Origin: an uncultured Lachnospiraceae bacterium
GTDB taxonomy: Bacteria > Bacillota > Clostridia > Lachnospirales > Lachnospiraceae
Assembly (NCBI GenBank): GCA_910586585.1
Contig: CAJUKA010000002.1
Coordinates: forward strand, 88,299-152,298
DNA: 64,000 nt
Direction: 5' to 3'
Both the position numbers and the translations under genes were made by a program. The notes beneath the pieces are model-generated. The model did no database searches. It worked only from the letters and a program-made list of their open reading frames with translations, and was not told where the DNA came from. Each line of letters begins with the position of its first letter. Position 1 is the stretch's first letter. Positions 7,942 through 16,052 of this stretch are shown here, piece by piece.

Positions 7942-9756
7942 ATGTCAAATATAGATCAGAGTAAAATCAGAAATTTCTGCATTGTGGCACATATCGACCA
8001 TGGCAAGTCCACACTTGCAGACAGAATTATTGAAAAGACAGGACTTCTGACGAGCCGTGAGATGCAGGACCAGATTCTTGACAATATGGATTTGGAAAGG
8101 GAGCGCGGTATTACGATTAAGGCGCAGACGGTTCGTACAGTATACAGGGCAAAAGACGGGCAAGAGTATATTTTAAATCTGATTGATACACCAGGGCATG
8201 TCGATTTTAATTATGAAGTAAGCCGTGCACTTGCCGCCTGTGATGGGGCAATACTTGTTGTAGATGCAGCGCAGGGAATCGAGGCACAGACACTTGCGAA
8301 TGTGCATATGGCACTCGATCATGACCTGGATGTGTTTCCAGTAATTAACAAAATTGATTTGCCCAGTGCGCGTCCGGACTGGGTGAAAAATGAGATAGAA
8401 GATGTTATTGGTATTGAGGCTCAAGATGCACCGCTCATCTCTGCCAAAAATGGTACGGGAATTGAAGATGTTCTTGAGGCAGTTGTAAATAAAATACCAG
8501 CACCAACAGGAAGCATTGAGCATCCGTTGCAGGCACTGATATTTGATTCTGTTTATGATTCTTACAAGGGTGTCATCGTATTCTGCCGCATCATGGAAGG
8601 CAGAGTTGCGAAAGGGACAAAAATTAAGATGATGGCTACAGGAGCAACTGCGGATGTCGTGGAAGTAGGATATTTTGGCGCAGGTCAGTTTATCCCGTGT
8701 GAGGAATTGTCGGCTGGTATGGTTGGATATCTGACAGCATCTATAAAAAATGTAAAAGATACTGCGGTTGGCGATACCGTAACAGATGCAGAAAATCCAT
8801 GTGCAGAACCGCTTCCAGGATACAAAACAGTACAGTCTATGGTGTATTGTGGTCTGTATCCGGCTGACAGCGCAAAATATATTGATTTGCGTGACGCGTT
8901 GGAAAAGCTCAAATTAAATGATGCGTCGCTTTTTTATGAACCGGAGACTTCTGTCGCACTGGGGTTTGGTTTTCGGTGTGGTTTTTTGGGGCTGCTTCAT
9001 TTGGAAATCATACAGGAGCGTCTTGAGCGGGAATACAATCTGGATCTTGTCACAACTGCACCAGGTGTTATCTATAAAGTGTACAAGACAAACGGGGAAA
9101 TGATTGCGCTGACCAATCCTTCTAATCTGCCCGATCCATCAGAGATTGACTATATGGAAGAACCTATTGTCAATGCAGAAATTATGGTGACGACAGAGTT
9201 TATTGGTTCAATTATGGAGCTTTGCCAGGAAAGACGGGGAAGATATCTTGACATGGAGTATGTGGAAGAAACCAGAGCATTGTTAAAATATGAACTTCCT
9301 TTGAATGAAATTATTTATGATTTCTTTGATGCGCTCAAGTCGCGTTCCAGAGGATATGCTTCTTTTGATTATGATATAAAGGGTTATGAGCAGTCAGAAC
9401 TTGTCAAATTAGATATACTTATCAATAAAGAAGAAGTAGATGCCTTATCTTTTATTGTACACAAAGAATCGGCTTATGAGCGTGGCCGCAGGATGTGCGA
9501 AAAGCTCAAGGACGAGATACCGCGTCATCTTTTTGAGATACCAATACAGGCAGCGATAGGCGGCAAGGTGATTGCGAGAGAAACCGTAAAAGCAATGAGA
9601 AAAGATGTGCTTGCCAAATGTTATGGCGGTGATATTACGCGAAAAAAGAAGCTTTTGGAAAAGCAAAAAGAAGGCAAAAAGCGTATGCGTCAGGTTGGAA
9701 ATGTGGAGATTCCGCAGAAAGCGTTTATGTCTGTGTTGAAACTGGATGATAAATAA
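7942..9756 (+). CDS. lepA: elongation factor 4 (LepA), ribosome-associated GTPase
   Basis: 604 residues, matching the ~600-aa family length. The open frame extends 138 nt upstream, but GGAGGAAAGC lies just before the ATG at 7942 and that extension overlaps potD and the promoter, so it is excluded. G1 motif AHIDHGKST (about 16-24), G2-containing ERGITIKAQT, G3 DTPGH, G4 NKIDLP and G5 SAKNG are all present. The LepA-specific C-terminal domain is recognisable from GGDITRKKKLLEKQKEGK, KRMRQVGNVEIPQKAF. LepA assists translation and ribosome assembly under ionic stress. It is followed by hemW, a very common bacterial order. Confidence 0.97.
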   Translation: MSNIDQSKIRNFCIVAHIDHGKSTLADRIIEKTGLLTSREMQDQILDNMDLERERGITIKAQTVRTVYRAKDGQEYILNLIDTPGHVDFNYEVSRALAACDGAILVVDAAQGIEAQTLANVHMALDHDLDVFPVINKIDLPSARPDWVKNEIEDVIGIEAQDAPLISAKNGTGIEDVLEAVVNKIPAPTGSIEHPLQALIFDSVYDSYKGVIVFCRIMEGRVAKGTKIKMMATGATADVVEVGYFGAGQFIPCEELSAGMVGYLTASIKNVKDTAVGDTVTDAENPCAEPLPGYKTVQSMVYCGLYPADSAKYIDLRDALEKLKLNDASLFYEPETSVALGFGFRCGFLGLLHLEIIQERLEREYNLDLVTTAPGVIYKVYKTNGEMIALTNPSNLPDPSEIDYMEEPIVNAEIMVTTEFIGSIMELCQERRGRYLDMEYVEETRALLKYELPLNEIIYDFFDALKSRSRGYASFDYDIKGYEQSELVKLDILINKEEVDALSFIVHKESAYERGRRMCEKLKDEIPRHLFEIPIQAAIGGKVIARETVKAMRKDVLAKCYGGDITRKKKLLEKQKEGKKRMRQVGNVEIPQKAFMSVLKLDDK

Positions 9757-9816
9757 TAACACGTTGTGAAAAGTTTAAGAGCCGTCGCGCAGCGACTATA
9801 ATAGGAGGGATGTGTC

Positions 9817-11001
9817 ATGCAATCAATGGGTGTGTATCTTCACATCCCTTTTTGTGTGAAGAAATGTGATTACTGTGATTTCTTATCTGGGCCAGCCTCA
9901 AAGCAACAGCAAAAAGAATATGTGGAAGCGCTGAAAAGAGAGATACAATACGAGGCGCCAGCATATCAATCATTTCAAATCAAAACTATTTTTTTTGGCG
10001 GCGGTACGCCATCTATTTTAGAAGCGGAGAGCATTTGTGAGATTCTTCAATGTATACGGGAACAGTATGCGATTGATTCTGATGCAGAAATTACGATAGA
10101 ACTGAATCCAGGGACTGCAGCGCGCCAAAAACTGATACAATTGAATGCAGCAGGCATCAACAGGCTCAGTATCGGGCTTCAGTCTGCTGATAATAAAGAA
10201 CTTCAAATGTTGGGACGCATTCATACTTATGAGGAGTTTCTCCAGACATATGAATGGGCAAGAGAAGCAGGCTTTCGCAATATCAATGTTGATTTGATGT
10301 CCGCCTTGCCAGGACAGTGTTTGGAAAGCTGGCTTGGTACACTCAAGAGCGTACTGGCACTAGAACCAGAACATTTGTCAGCATACAGTTTGATTGTAGA
10401 AGAAGGAACACCATTGTGCGAGAACTTAGATAAATATGCACCTGTGCCTGATGAAGAGGAGGATAGGCGCATGTATCAACAAACAAAACAGATATTGGAA
10501 TCACATGGTTATCAGCGGTATGAAATTTCAAATTTTGCAAAAACAGGATATGAGTGCAGACACAACAAAATCTACTGGCAGCGCGGAATAGAACATTTGA
10601 CGAATTATCTCGGTTTGGGGCTTGGAGCGGCTTCAACTATCGATAGAAGGCGTTGGAAAAATACTTCAAATATGGATCAATATCTTCAGGCATTTTTAAT
10701 ACATGGCAACCAAAACAAACAAGAACAATTTATTCCCGAAAAAGATATCAAAGAAGAGATGCAAATGCTCTCAGAGAAAGACTGCATGGAAGAATTTATG
10801 TTTCTGGGACTCCGCATGATGTGCGGCATATCAATTACGGAGTTTCAGAATAGTTTTGGCAAAAGTATAGATGCAGTATATGGCAAAGTGCTTCAAAAAT
10901 GGACTGCACAAGGTATGCTTGCACGAGAGAATGATATTGTGAAGCTTACAGATGCAGGTATTGATATCAGCAATATAATACTGGCTGATTTTTTACTATA
11001 A
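9817..11001 (+). CDS. hemW: radical SAM heme chaperone HemW
   Basis: 394 residues beginning MQSMGVYLHIPFC. The radical-SAM cluster motif CVKKCDYC (Cys 13, 17 and 20) binds the 4Fe-4S cluster. FFGGGTPS, TIELNPGT and RLSIGLQS are family SAM-binding elements. HemN proper has an extra N-terminal region and a CxxxCxxCxC arrangement. Here the fourth Cys is replaced (CDYCDF), favouring HemW, which inserts heme into proteins, over coproporphyrinogen dehydrogenase. TAGGAGGG precedes the ATG. It lies 60 nt after lepA without a terminator, so it is probably co-transcribed, and it converges with tspO, leaving only 18 nt between the stops. Confidence 0.92.
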   Translation: MQSMGVYLHIPFCVKKCDYCDFLSGPASKQQQKEYVEALKREIQYEAPAYQSFQIKTIFFGGGTPSILEAESICEILQCIREQYAIDSDAEITIELNPGTAARQKLIQLNAAGINRLSIGLQSADNKELQMLGRIHTYEEFLQTYEWAREAGFRNINVDLMSALPGQCLESWLGTLKSVLALEPEHLSAYSLIVEEGTPLCENLDKYAPVPDEEEDRRMYQQTKQILESHGYQRYEISNFAKTGYECRHNKIYWQRGIEHLTNYLGLGLGAASTIDRRRWKNTSNMDQYLQAFLIHGNQNKQEQFIPEKDIKEEMQMLSEKDCMEEFMFLGLRMMCGISITEFQNSFGKSIDAVYGKVLQKWTAQGMLARENDIVKLTDAGIDISNIILADFLL

Positions 11002-11019
11002 ATCTATAGTGCTAGAATA

Positions 11020-11493
11020 TCAGTTCAACAGATAAATCATAAAGTTTAAGTACCCTGCAAATGTTACCCACAAAAAATACGGGATTTGCAGATAGGCCGC
11101 CGTTGTATCAAGCCTGCTGAATCGGAATATCATTTTTATAATAAAGCACCAAAGGACAACGAGCCATATAAAGGCGAACAGAAAAGTATGCATATTAAAA
11201 AAGAGAATAGGCCAGAAAAAATTGAGTATCAATTGCAGTGCATAGTTTAGCAATGTATCCATAACCTCAAAGGAATGTGCAGATTTTTGCAGATAAATGC
11301 GTGCACTGCTGATTCCCATCAGGATATACAATATTGTCCAGACAATGGGATACAGTGCTTTTGGAGGGGCGAAAACAGGTTTGTTTAAAATATGATAAAG
11401 AAATAAATTGTTTCTTATAAAAAATGTGGAAAGTCCGCCTATACCAAGGGCAATCAAAATAGAGATAAGATAGGTTTTATGCTTAGACCACAT
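11020..11493 (-). CDS. tspO: TspO/MBR family tryptophan-rich sensory protein
   Basis: 157 residues, five predicted membrane helices. Signature stretches: FAPPKALYPIVWTILYILMG (loop 1 and helix 2), NFFWPILFFN (helix 3) and AAYLQIPYFLWVTFAGYLNF (helix 5), all typical of TspO. A GTG four codons upstream is in frame, but GAGG lies 6 nt before the ATG at 11493, so that ATG is chosen. The family binds porphyrins and affects their levels; the location next to hemW may be meaningful or incidental. It is divergent from the CsoR-like gene, with 129 nt between their starts. Confidence 0.9.
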   Translation of the reverse strand: MWSKHKTYLISILIALGIGGLSTFFIRNNLFLYHILNKPVFAPPKALYPIVWTILYILMGISSARIYLQKSAHSFEVMDTLLNYALQLILNFFWPILFFNMHTFLFAFIWLVVLWCFIIKMIFRFSRLDTTAAYLQIPYFLWVTFAGYLNFMIYLLN

Positions 11494-11622
11494 AGGAAAC
11501 CTCACTTTGTGGGATATTACTATAGTTTATTCAAGAAAATAGATACTATGAAGAAAAAACGTTATGTATTTTTCAGTTTACTTGTATCTGATAAATCACG
11601 AAGCGAAGAATGGAGGAGAATG

Positions 11623-11946
11623 ATGAGCGAGGAACGGGAAAAACAAGAACATGAGCGGATGCATGCGTTGGGAATCGCTCATACCCATACACATACAGAA
11701 ACAAAAGCGGTCTTGAATCGTATGTCCAAGATTATTGGGCATATGGAATCAATAAAAACAATGGTAGAAAACGGCAGAGACTGTAGTGAAGTACTAATAC
11801 AGCTTGCTGCAGTGAAATCAGCAATCGGCGGGGTGAGCCGGGTTATTTTGAAAGATCACATAGACCATTGTATTGTAGATGCTGCGAAAGAAAATGATGT
11901 CCATGCCATCGAAGAGTTAAAAAAAGCGATAGATAAGTTTATATAA
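11623..11946 (+). CDS. csoR: CsoR/RcnR-family metal-sensing transcriptional repressor
   Basis: 108 residues from the ATG at 11623, with GGAGG 6 nt upstream; the longer open frame from 11479 would overlap tspO and lacks a ribosome site. All-helical DUF156 fold with the family Cys and His residues: Cys54, His79 and Cys83 are spaced +25 and +29, the same as the Cys36-His61-Cys65 copper triad of M. tuberculosis CsoR. An N-terminal HTHTHTE run adds further potential ligands, as seen in some RcnR/InrS-like nickel or cobalt sensors. No copper ATPase or chaperone gene lies beside it, so its target is unclear; a C5-TA-G5 palindrome 4 kb away is one candidate operator. Confidence 0.85.
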   Translation: MSEEREKQEHERMHALGIAHTHTHTETKAVLNRMSKIIGHMESIKTMVENGRDCSEVLIQLAAVKSAIGGVSRVILKDHIDHCIVDAAKENDVHAIEELKKAIDKFI

Positions 11947-12113
11947 TGGCGTTTGGTTATTCTGTATATTGCTTTTTTCTTTCTGTTTTATGCTCAGACA
12001 GGAACAATCTGTAGTTTTTAATTTTTTTGGATATGTCACGAACAAAACCCAAAGTCCCATCAGAGGATAAAGATATTTTGATTGTGGCAGATGATATAGA
12101 ACTATCAAACGGT

Positions 12114-13031
12114 TTATGCATCAACGATAAACTGAGCTGCTTTGCATATTGCCTCATTTGCAATTTTCATATTGCACATTTGAAATACGTGCCACATCCC
12201 TTCATAAATATCAATCTTTACGGGAACGTGCTGTTTTGATAGTTTCTCATACAAATTGGTTGAATCATCTAACAATATTTCGTTGGAGCCGACCTGAATA
12301 TAAACGGGCGAAAACGCTTTATAATCTCCGAATAGTGGAGAAACGTAGGGGTTTTTATAAACCGTTTCTTCGAAAATACCGTTTGGCTCATAGGCTTCGC
12401 GGGCGGACATTAAGTATTTCATCGTAAGAATTGGATCAGGTTTTGCATTTTGGGTTTTAGAGGAGCTTGTGAGGGTCAAGTCTGTCCACGGAGAAAAAAG
12501 AACAAAACTACGGGGAAGCGGCTGCTCCTCTTCTTTTAATTTTAAGCCTAATGCAAGGGCGAGATTTCCTCCAGCGGAGTCCCCACAAACAGTAATATTT
12601 TTTGCATTATATCCTAAATGCATTAAATGATTCCATACTTTAAGTGTATCTTCAAGGGCAGCCGGTGCAGGATGTTCTGGTGCAAGTCGGTAATTAAAAC
12701 TTAACACATCCATAGGGGCGGACAAGGCAAGCTTCGTTGTTACTATGCGAGCATATTTCAGGCTGCCAGTGTAGAAGCCGCCGCCATGACAGTATAAAAT
12801 CATGTCAGACGTTTTGTGTGGTTTGACAGGGCGCACCCATTCGCACGAAATCGTATCGACTGCAAATTCCGTGTATGTGGCTTTGCTGCTTTTTGTGCCT
12901 AAGAGTTTCCCGATGTTTTCCTGAGAACACCGCTGTTTCTGCAAATCTTCGTGAACAGTAAGGTTATGCAATGCTTTCACGATCTTCATTAGGTTCTGAT
13001 TTTTCTTTTTTCTTTTATCCTGATTTTCCAC
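12114..13031 (-). CDS. alpha/beta hydrolase (HSL/acetyl-esterase family)
   Basis: 305 residues from a GTG at 13031, with AGAGG 7 nt upstream. A longer frame to 13109 lacks a ribosome site and runs toward the MITE. The oxyanion-hole motif HGGG is at 82-85, the nucleophile elbow GDSAG at 150-154 (Ser152), LLDDS near 253-257 holds the likely acid, and the catalytic His is in WHVFQ (His281). YRLAPEHPAPAALED is the usual hormone-sensitive-lipase family stretch. No signal peptide is seen, so it is probably a cytoplasmic carboxylesterase or deacetylase of small acyl or acetylated compounds. The substrate is unknown. Confidence 0.85.
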   Translation of the reverse strand: MENQDKRKKKNQNLMKIVKALHNLTVHEDLQKQRCSQENIGKLLGTKSSKATYTEFAVDTISCEWVRPVKPHKTSDMILYCHGGGFYTGSLKYARIVTTKLALSAPMDVLSFNYRLAPEHPAPAALEDTLKVWNHLMHLGYNAKNITVCGDSAGGNLALALGLKLKEEEQPLPRSFVLFSPWTDLTLTSSSKTQNAKPDPILTMKYLMSAREAYEPNGIFEETVYKNPYVSPLFGDYKAFSPVYIQVGSNEILLDDSTNLYEKLSKQHVPVKIDIYEGMWHVFQMCNMKIANEAICKAAQFIVDA

Positions 13032-13132
13032 GGAAACACCTCTAAATGAATTTTGTTGTACCAAACATTTATACAAAGTAATATAGCATGTTTCGACCGA
13101 TATATACAATAAGTTTTTGTGGATATGTCTTA

Positions 13133-13288
13133 GGAACTGTCCAAAAATAACTTTTCATATTGTTTGTCTTTTTCTCCGATAGCACCACTCAAAAATCAGT
13201 TACATAGCCCGCTATGCGCCTGATTTTTGAGCGGCACTCTCGAAGAAAAATCCTGCGCACTATTAAAAAGTTATTCCTTAACAGTTCC
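13133..13288. mobile_element. palindromic MITE, copy 1 (156 bp)
   Basis: Imperfect terminal inverted repeats GGAACTGTCCAAAAATAAC and the complement of GTTATTCCTTAACAGTTCC enclose an inner hairpin around CATAGCCCGCTATG, with arms CTCAAAAATCAG and CTGATTTTTGAG. It is flanked by TTA at 13130-13132 and 13289-13291, consistent with a 3-bp target duplication. It shares termini and centre with the elements at 54772 and 55980. It codes for nothing and fills the stretch between the esterase and the ECF transporter genes. Confidence 0.8.
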
Positions 13289-13336
13289 TTATCTTAAGAA
13301 ACTTTTAATTTTCAGTTTGCAGAACTATTTTTGCAC

Positions 13337-14059
13337 TTATTCTATATGGAATGAAAGCGGAAGTTCCAAAGAATTTGATTCTAAAAGTTTTTTGTCATGA
13401 AGGAGTTCGCAAGCATTACCATCTGCTACAATCTCGCCATGAGAAAGCAGCAGCACACGGGTGCAGGTATCTGCTATGAAGTCTAAATCATGAGATGCAA
13501 TCAGTTTTGTCTGTGGCAGTTCATTTAAAATATGTATGAGATTTCGGCGGTTTTTGGGATCGAGAGCGGCTGAAGGCTCATCCATTAAAATAATATCAGG
13601 GTCCATAGATAGTATGGTTGCAATTGCCGCAAGCTTTTTTTCCCCGCCAGAGAGTTTATAAGTCTGTTTGTCCTTTAATTCTAAAATATGTACTTGACGA
13701 AGCGCATCATGTACACGTTTGTCAACCTCTGCTGATGACAAACCATAGTTTCGCGGTGCAAATGCGACATCATCAAACACAATTGTCATAAAAAGCTGGC
13801 TGTTGGAATCTTGAAAGACATAGCCCATTTTCTGCCTGATAATAGGCAGATTTTTTTTGCACAATGCTATGTTATCTATAACTATTGTTCCTTGGTAGGA
13901 TAGTTCTAAACCGACAAGAAGTTTTAGAAGTGTTGATTTTCCAGCGCCGTTTGCACCAACAAGCCCAATTGTCTCACCACGATTTGCATGAAAGCTTATA
14001 TTTTTTAGAACAGGAATATTTTTTTCATATGCAAAAGAAAGTGTCTGTATTTTTATCAT
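13337..14059 (-). CDS. cbiO: cobalt/nickel ECF transporter ATPase (CbiO/NikO)
   Basis: 240-residue ABC ATPase with Walker A GANGAGKST, the ECF-typical Q-loop VFQDSNSQLF, signature LSGGEKKLAAIA, Walker B IILMDEPSAALDP and switch His in ASHDLDF. The ATG overlaps the cbiQ stop by 4 nt (ATGA). Together with CbiQ and the CbiMN substrate unit it makes a group I energy-coupling-factor importer for Co2+ or Ni2+. A single ATPase gene is present, so a homodimer is expected. The gene is the last of the minus-strand operon; the MITE lies just beyond its end. Confidence 0.9.
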   Translation of the reverse strand: MIKIQTLSFAYEKNIPVLKNISFHANRGETIGLVGANGAGKSTLLKLLVGLELSYQGTIVIDNIALCKKNLPIIRQKMGYVFQDSNSQLFMTIVFDDVAFAPRNYGLSSAEVDKRVHDALRQVHILELKDKQTYKLSGGEKKLAAIATILSMDPDIILMDEPSAALDPKNRRNLIHILNELPQTKLIASHDLDFIADTCTRVLLLSHGEIVADGNACELLHDKKLLESNSLELPLSFHIE

Positions 14060-14856
14060 ACAAAAAGACCTCCAATTAGTTCAAAAATAGGAAATATACG
14101 AAAGACCAGTATAATGATAATCCAGATAATCCAATATAGAATATCAGAAATTGCTATTTTTTTCTGGCTGCTGTAATAAAATTCACTGTGGTATCCGCGA
14201 AGACACATGCTTTCATATAGTTCATTGGCTCGATCCATACTTCGCAGCAAAAGCAATCCTGCAAGCGAACCCCACACTTTGAAATGAACCCCTTTTTGGC
14301 GGGGAGCACGAAGGGAATATGCCTGAGTCATACGGTGGGCTTCCGACAAAAGGACAGAAAGATACCGATATATCAACAGGATTTGTGTGACAAGCAGTTT
14401 GGGAATGTGAAGAAGTCTGAGCGCATAGCAGATATCTTCAATAGTGGTAGTAGCGATGAGCAAATAGGAGGACAGAACTGTTAAAACTCCCTTTAACATC
14501 AATGTAGACATAGAAATCATACCACTTGTGAGAGTTATGCCCCAAAAAGAGGCGATAGGTATATTGTCAAAAATGGGGTTCAATAATCCAACAAAGCATA
14601 CAAAAGGAAGGATAAAACGAAGTTTGTATACTGCATGTATTAGTGATAACTGCGCAAGTTCAAATACAATAAGAGGATAGACAATCATACCCAAAAGACC
14701 AAAAAAATGATATCGGTCAAAAGAAACGACCATAATCATATAAAAGAGCGTAAGAGACAGTTTAATCAGTGGGTGAAGCGCGTTTACCCACTGATGCCGT
14801 CGGGCAATACTGTCAATTGTTTGTATTTCATGCAGTGCATTTCCTATTTTATTCAT
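14056..14856 (-). CDS. cbiQ: cobalt/nickel ECF transporter transmembrane protein (CbiQ/NikQ)
   Basis: 266 residues from ATG 14856, which overlaps the cbiMN stop by 8 nt; an in-frame TTG at 14880 is possible. Four to five membrane segments are followed by the coupling helices that bind the ATPases. The ECF T-component motif is seen as AYSLRAPRQKG and LYESMCLRGYH, equivalents of the two A-R-G motifs. In a coupled operon with cbiMN upstream and cbiO downstream (ATGA overlap). Confidence 0.9.
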   Translation of the reverse strand: MNKIGNALHEIQTIDSIARRHQWVNALHPLIKLSLTLFYMIMVVSFDRYHFFGLLGMIVYPLIVFELAQLSLIHAVYKLRFILPFVCFVGLLNPIFDNIPIASFWGITLTSGMISMSTLMLKGVLTVLSSYLLIATTTIEDICYALRLLHIPKLLVTQILLIYRYLSVLLSEAHRMTQAYSLRAPRQKGVHFKVWGSLAGLLLLRSMDRANELYESMCLRGYHSEFYYSSQKKIAISDILYWIIWIIIILVFRIFPIFELIGGLFV

Positions 14857-15859
14857 TGATACATATCTTTTTTCTAACAAAACGAATCAGTTGACAGCAT
14901 CCAATGCATACAGCTACCACCACAAGCGCGCCGATAATCCCCGAAAAAGATGTGCCGGTGATAGTTTCTGAATTCTTAAAAGCATAATCTGGAAGCAGTG
15001 CTGTTGTTTCCTGAATTTTTGCAGCAGTGTCATATGCCAATCCAGCAGCTTCAAGTTCTGTAGAGCCTGTGATGCGTTCTAAGGACCATTCTAGTCCATC
15101 AGGGAATGCAGAAGCAAACAGAGAGAGGATTCCGCCTGTAATCATTGTGATAAGCGCGAGTATGCCAATTGTTTTGGATTGGGTAAATCTTGCTTTTGCA
15201 TGAGGATAAGCAGCAGTGTCAATACCCCATAAAAGCTCTGGTCTGGCTTCATAGAGAAAGCACAATACGGCTGCTGTGATAAGTCCTTCGACAAGTCCAA
15301 TTGCAAGGTGTATGGGCTGCATAACCGCGGCAAACACTGCAAATGGAAGTGCAGTAATTCCAGAAGCAAGGGTTTCCAATGTAACAGAAAATGCACCAAA
15401 CTGAAGTGTGATCACACAGCCAAGGATAGAAGCAAGGATTATTTTCTTTTTGGAAGCTCCTTTTCTCATAAGTGTTTTCCAAATCAGCAGCGAGCCAATA
15501 AAGCAGCCATAAAATGCCATATTCCAGACATTACAGCCAAGTGCCAGTAACCCGCCATCCGCAAACAGCAGACATTGGATTAAGAGAATGCCTATCATTG
15601 TGAGAAATCCCGCATAGGGTCCAAGAACTGCGGAAAGAAGCATTCCGCCGCACAAATGGCCCGAAGAGCCTGTACCAGGAATTGTAAAATTAATCATTTG
15701 GGCAGCAAATACAAAAGCGCCCATCACACCCATTACAGGGATTGTTTTATCATTGTCTTCCAATCGTATTTTTTTAATGGAATATGCTCCGGCAACTCCG
15801 GTGCATAGATACATTGTGGCGGCAACAGCAGGTGTTACCATAGCGTCTGCCATATGCAT
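14849..15859 (-). CDS. cbiM: cobalt/nickel ECF substrate-specificity protein, CbiM-CbiN (NikMN) fusion
   Basis: 336 residues starting MHMADAM. The free N-terminal Met-His pair is the known metal ligand of NikM/CbiM, which fixes this start; AGGAGGA precedes it. The CbiM core has GTGSSGHLCGGMLLSAVLGPYAGF and LLFADGGLLALGCNVWNMAFYG, both metal-site loops. After about residue 220 comes a fused CbiN/NikN module with the PDGLE signature (SAFPDGLEWSLERITG) and a final helix. No cobalamin riboswitch was found upstream. Cobalt and nickel cannot be told apart from sequence alone. First gene of the cbiMN-Q-O operon, divergent from the SPFH island. Confidence 0.9.
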   Translation of the reverse strand: MHMADAMVTPAVAATMYLCTGVAGAYSIKKIRLEDNDKTIPVMGVMGAFVFAAQMINFTIPGTGSSGHLCGGMLLSAVLGPYAGFLTMIGILLIQCLLFADGGLLALGCNVWNMAFYGCFIGSLLIWKTLMRKGASKKKIILASILGCVITLQFGAFSVTLETLASGITALPFAVFAAVMQPIHLAIGLVEGLITAAVLCFLYEARPELLWGIDTAAYPHAKARFTQSKTIGILALITMITGGILSLFASAFPDGLEWSLERITGSTELEAAGLAYDTAAKIQETTALLPDYAFKNSETITGTSFSGIIGALVVVAVCIGCCQLIRFVRKKICINE

Positions 15860-15927
15860 AATAAAGTCCTCCTATTATAAGTACCGCAGCACTCTAAACA
15901 ATGCGTGAAGTGTACTGGTCTGTGGAA

Positions 15928-15956
15928 ATTGTAACAAAATTGAGCACCATTCACAA
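15928..15956 (-). promoter_or_regulatory. candidate promoter for the cbiMN-Q-O operon
   Basis: On the minus strand TTGTGA (15951-15956) and TACAAT (15928-15933) are separated by 17 nt, about 70 nt upstream of the cbiM start. Confidence 0.45.
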
Positions 15957-15957
15957 G

Positions 15958-15969
15958 CCCCCTAGGGGG
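15958..15969. promoter_or_regulatory. C5-TA-G5 palindrome, candidate metal-regulator operator
   Basis: A perfect 12-bp palindrome CCCCCTAGGGGG lies 1 bp upstream of the candidate cbiM -35 and 20 bp upstream of the SPFH-gene -35. C/G tracts like this are typical of CsoR/RcnR/FrmR operators, and a CsoR-family gene is 4 kb away. Assignment is inference. Confidence 0.4.
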
Positions 15970-15988
15970 TTCGAAAAGTATTTACTGC

Positions 15989-16027
15989 TTGACAAAATGA
16001 TTTATAAATGATATCATAATGATATCA
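15989..16027 (+). promoter_or_regulatory. promoter with palindromic operator before the first SPFH gene
   Basis: Consensus TTGACA (15989-15994), a 17-nt spacer and TATCAT (16012-16017). The inverted repeat GATATCAT-A-ATGATATC at 16010-16026 covers the -10 box, an arrangement suited to repression. The ribbon-helix-helix protein encoded second in the operon is the obvious candidate ligand. Confidence 0.65.
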
Positions 16028-16052
16028 AAGAGATGAAAGGAGCTTGAGTTAT

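Noticed and set aside
9783..9795. GTCGC-GCA-GCGAC mini-hairpin between lepA and hemW
   Set aside because: Only 5 bp with a 3-nt loop and no U-run; not enough to call a terminator.
12027..12125. Possible relic of an SMP-30/gluconolactonase gene (plus-strand frame with VADDIELSNGLCINDK)
   Set aside because: Only about 16 residues resemble the family; no flanking remnants, and the end overlaps the esterase gene. Chance resemblance cannot be excluded.
15860..16040. Cobalamin riboswitch or NikR site upstream of cbiM
   Set aside because: The region is too short, with no B12-box-like sequence and no GTATGA-N16-TCATAC pattern.
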